Of a stretch of DNA of 33,941 nucleotides, positions 33,682 through 33,941 are shown in pieces. The DNA comes from JANTGF01 sp033791445. GTDB lineage: Bacteria; Bacteroidota; Bacteroidia; Bacteroidales; VadinHA17. How positions within the stretch are numbered: position 1 is the stretch's first letter; every line of letters starts with the position of its first letter. The position numbers and the translations under genes are program-made. The notes under the pieces are model-generated. The model was not told the DNA's origin. It was given only the letters and a program-made list of their open reading frames with translations, and did not search any database. The stretch covers positions 1 through 33,941 of the forward strand of contig JASJGS010000231.1 in the NCBI GenBank assembly GCA_033791445.1, given 5' to 3'.

Positions 33682-33941
33682 ATGAAGAAGTTAGTAGTTT
33701 CGTTATTGATTTACGTTCTGCCTTTATTACTATTTGGGCAGACTTATACTATATCTGTTAATATTTCTCCAGTTCTTGGTGGTTCTGCAATTGGAGCCGG
33801 AGATTATACTTCCGGGCAGACAGCAAACCTGCTCGCTTCTCCCAATACTGGATATAGCTTTGTAAACTGGACTTCTGGGGCCACCGTCCTCGCTACAACA
33901 CCGGCTTTTGATCTTTTAGTAGAAAGCGACAGCACAGTAGT
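33682..33941 (+). CDS. Secreted protein with divergent InlB-like repeat (C-terminus outside window)
   Basis: The first 86 codons of a gene that runs off the right edge. MKKLVVSLLIYVLPLLLFGQ is a type I signal peptide, probably cleaved after Gln20. The mature part starts with one repeat: YTISVNISPVLGGSAIGAG, DYTSGQTANLLASPNTGYSF, VNWTSGATVLATTPAFDLLV. This matches the divergent InlB B-repeat (bacterial repeat) pattern: V-x-x-SP-x-x-GG, then Y-x-x-GQ-x-x-x-L-x-A-x-P-x-x-GY-x-F-x-NW. Such proteins are usually large, repetitive and exported, often by type IX secretion in Bacteroidota, but the C-terminal sorting signal is outside the window. No clear promoter is visible in the 210 bp upstream. Confidence 0.82.
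   Translation, partial: MKKLVVSLLIYVLPLLLFGQTYTISVNISPVLGGSAIGAGDYTSGQTANLLASPNTGYSFVNWTSGATVLATTPAFDLLVESDSTV

Noticed and set aside
33672..33761. ATG at 33672 as start of the last gene
   Set aside because: This frame closes after 29 codons; the frame from 33682 encodes a signal peptide and continues to the window end.
1..33941. tRNA, rRNA, CRISPR, transposon or phage elements
   Set aside because: The gaps are short and none shows a cloverleaf, regularly spaced repeats, terminal inverted repeats with a transposase, or an integrase gene.

Overview
The window is a stretch of chromosome from a member of the Bacteroidota. The DNA is AT-rich and most genes lack a Shine-Dalgarno motif. Several promoters fit the Bacteroidota vegetative sigma consensus, TTG or TTTG about 17-21 nt before TAnnTTTG, and the -7 form TACTTTTG recurs three times. 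Gene families typical of the phylum are present: a FISUMP/FN3-like surface lipoprotein, FtsX/MacB-type permeases without an ATPase, Haem_bd proteins and an InlB-like repeat protein. The purH-mreB-mreC-mreD-mrdA-rodA order is also one I know from this phylum. The order or genus cannot be fixed from the sequence alone. No tRNA, rRNA, insertion sequence, CRISPR array or phage gene was seen.

Layout. 1-4010 (minus strand): the N-terminal part of a surface lipoprotein, a membrane glycosyltransferase, a GNAT acetyltransferase and the Na+/H+ antiporter NhaA. 4069-12812: an arginine/carbamoyl-phosphate locus. carB (minus) diverges from argR-argG-argH (plus), which converges with and overlaps carA (minus); a PatB/MalY-type PLP enzyme lies upstream of carA. 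Two ARG-box-like palindromes 21 bp apart abut the argR start and a third precedes argG, pointing to arginine-responsive control by the local ArgR. 13013-16468: rsmA and mgtE (plus), facing a MacB-like permease (minus). 16764-23967: purH followed by the rod-shape and wall-elongation operon mreB-mreC-mreD-mrdA(PBP2)-rodA, with overlaps that suggest translational coupling. 23998-26247: acpH (minus) and, divergent to it, a P-loop protein related to cyclic 2,3-diphosphoglycerate synthetase, closed by a strong intrinsic terminator. 26317-29765 (minus): an EamA-type exporter, and gpsA-pgi, which form one unit. 29874-32258 (minus): a two-module FtsX-type permease. 32565-33471 (plus): two tandem small CxxCH haem-binding proteins behind a good promoter. 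33682-end (plus): the start of a secreted protein with an InlB-like repeat.

Most of the window is conserved core metabolism and cell-wall synthesis. I found no clear new multi-gene system. The points most worth following are the ArgR operator architecture with carA and carB on opposite flanks of argR-argG-argH, the orphan cDPG-synthetase-like GTPase, the paired haem-binding proteins, and three spaced GGGTTAAAG-like repeats upstream of the large permease. Several starts were set inside longer open frames because the longer versions depend on TTG codons or would place the promoter inside the gene.
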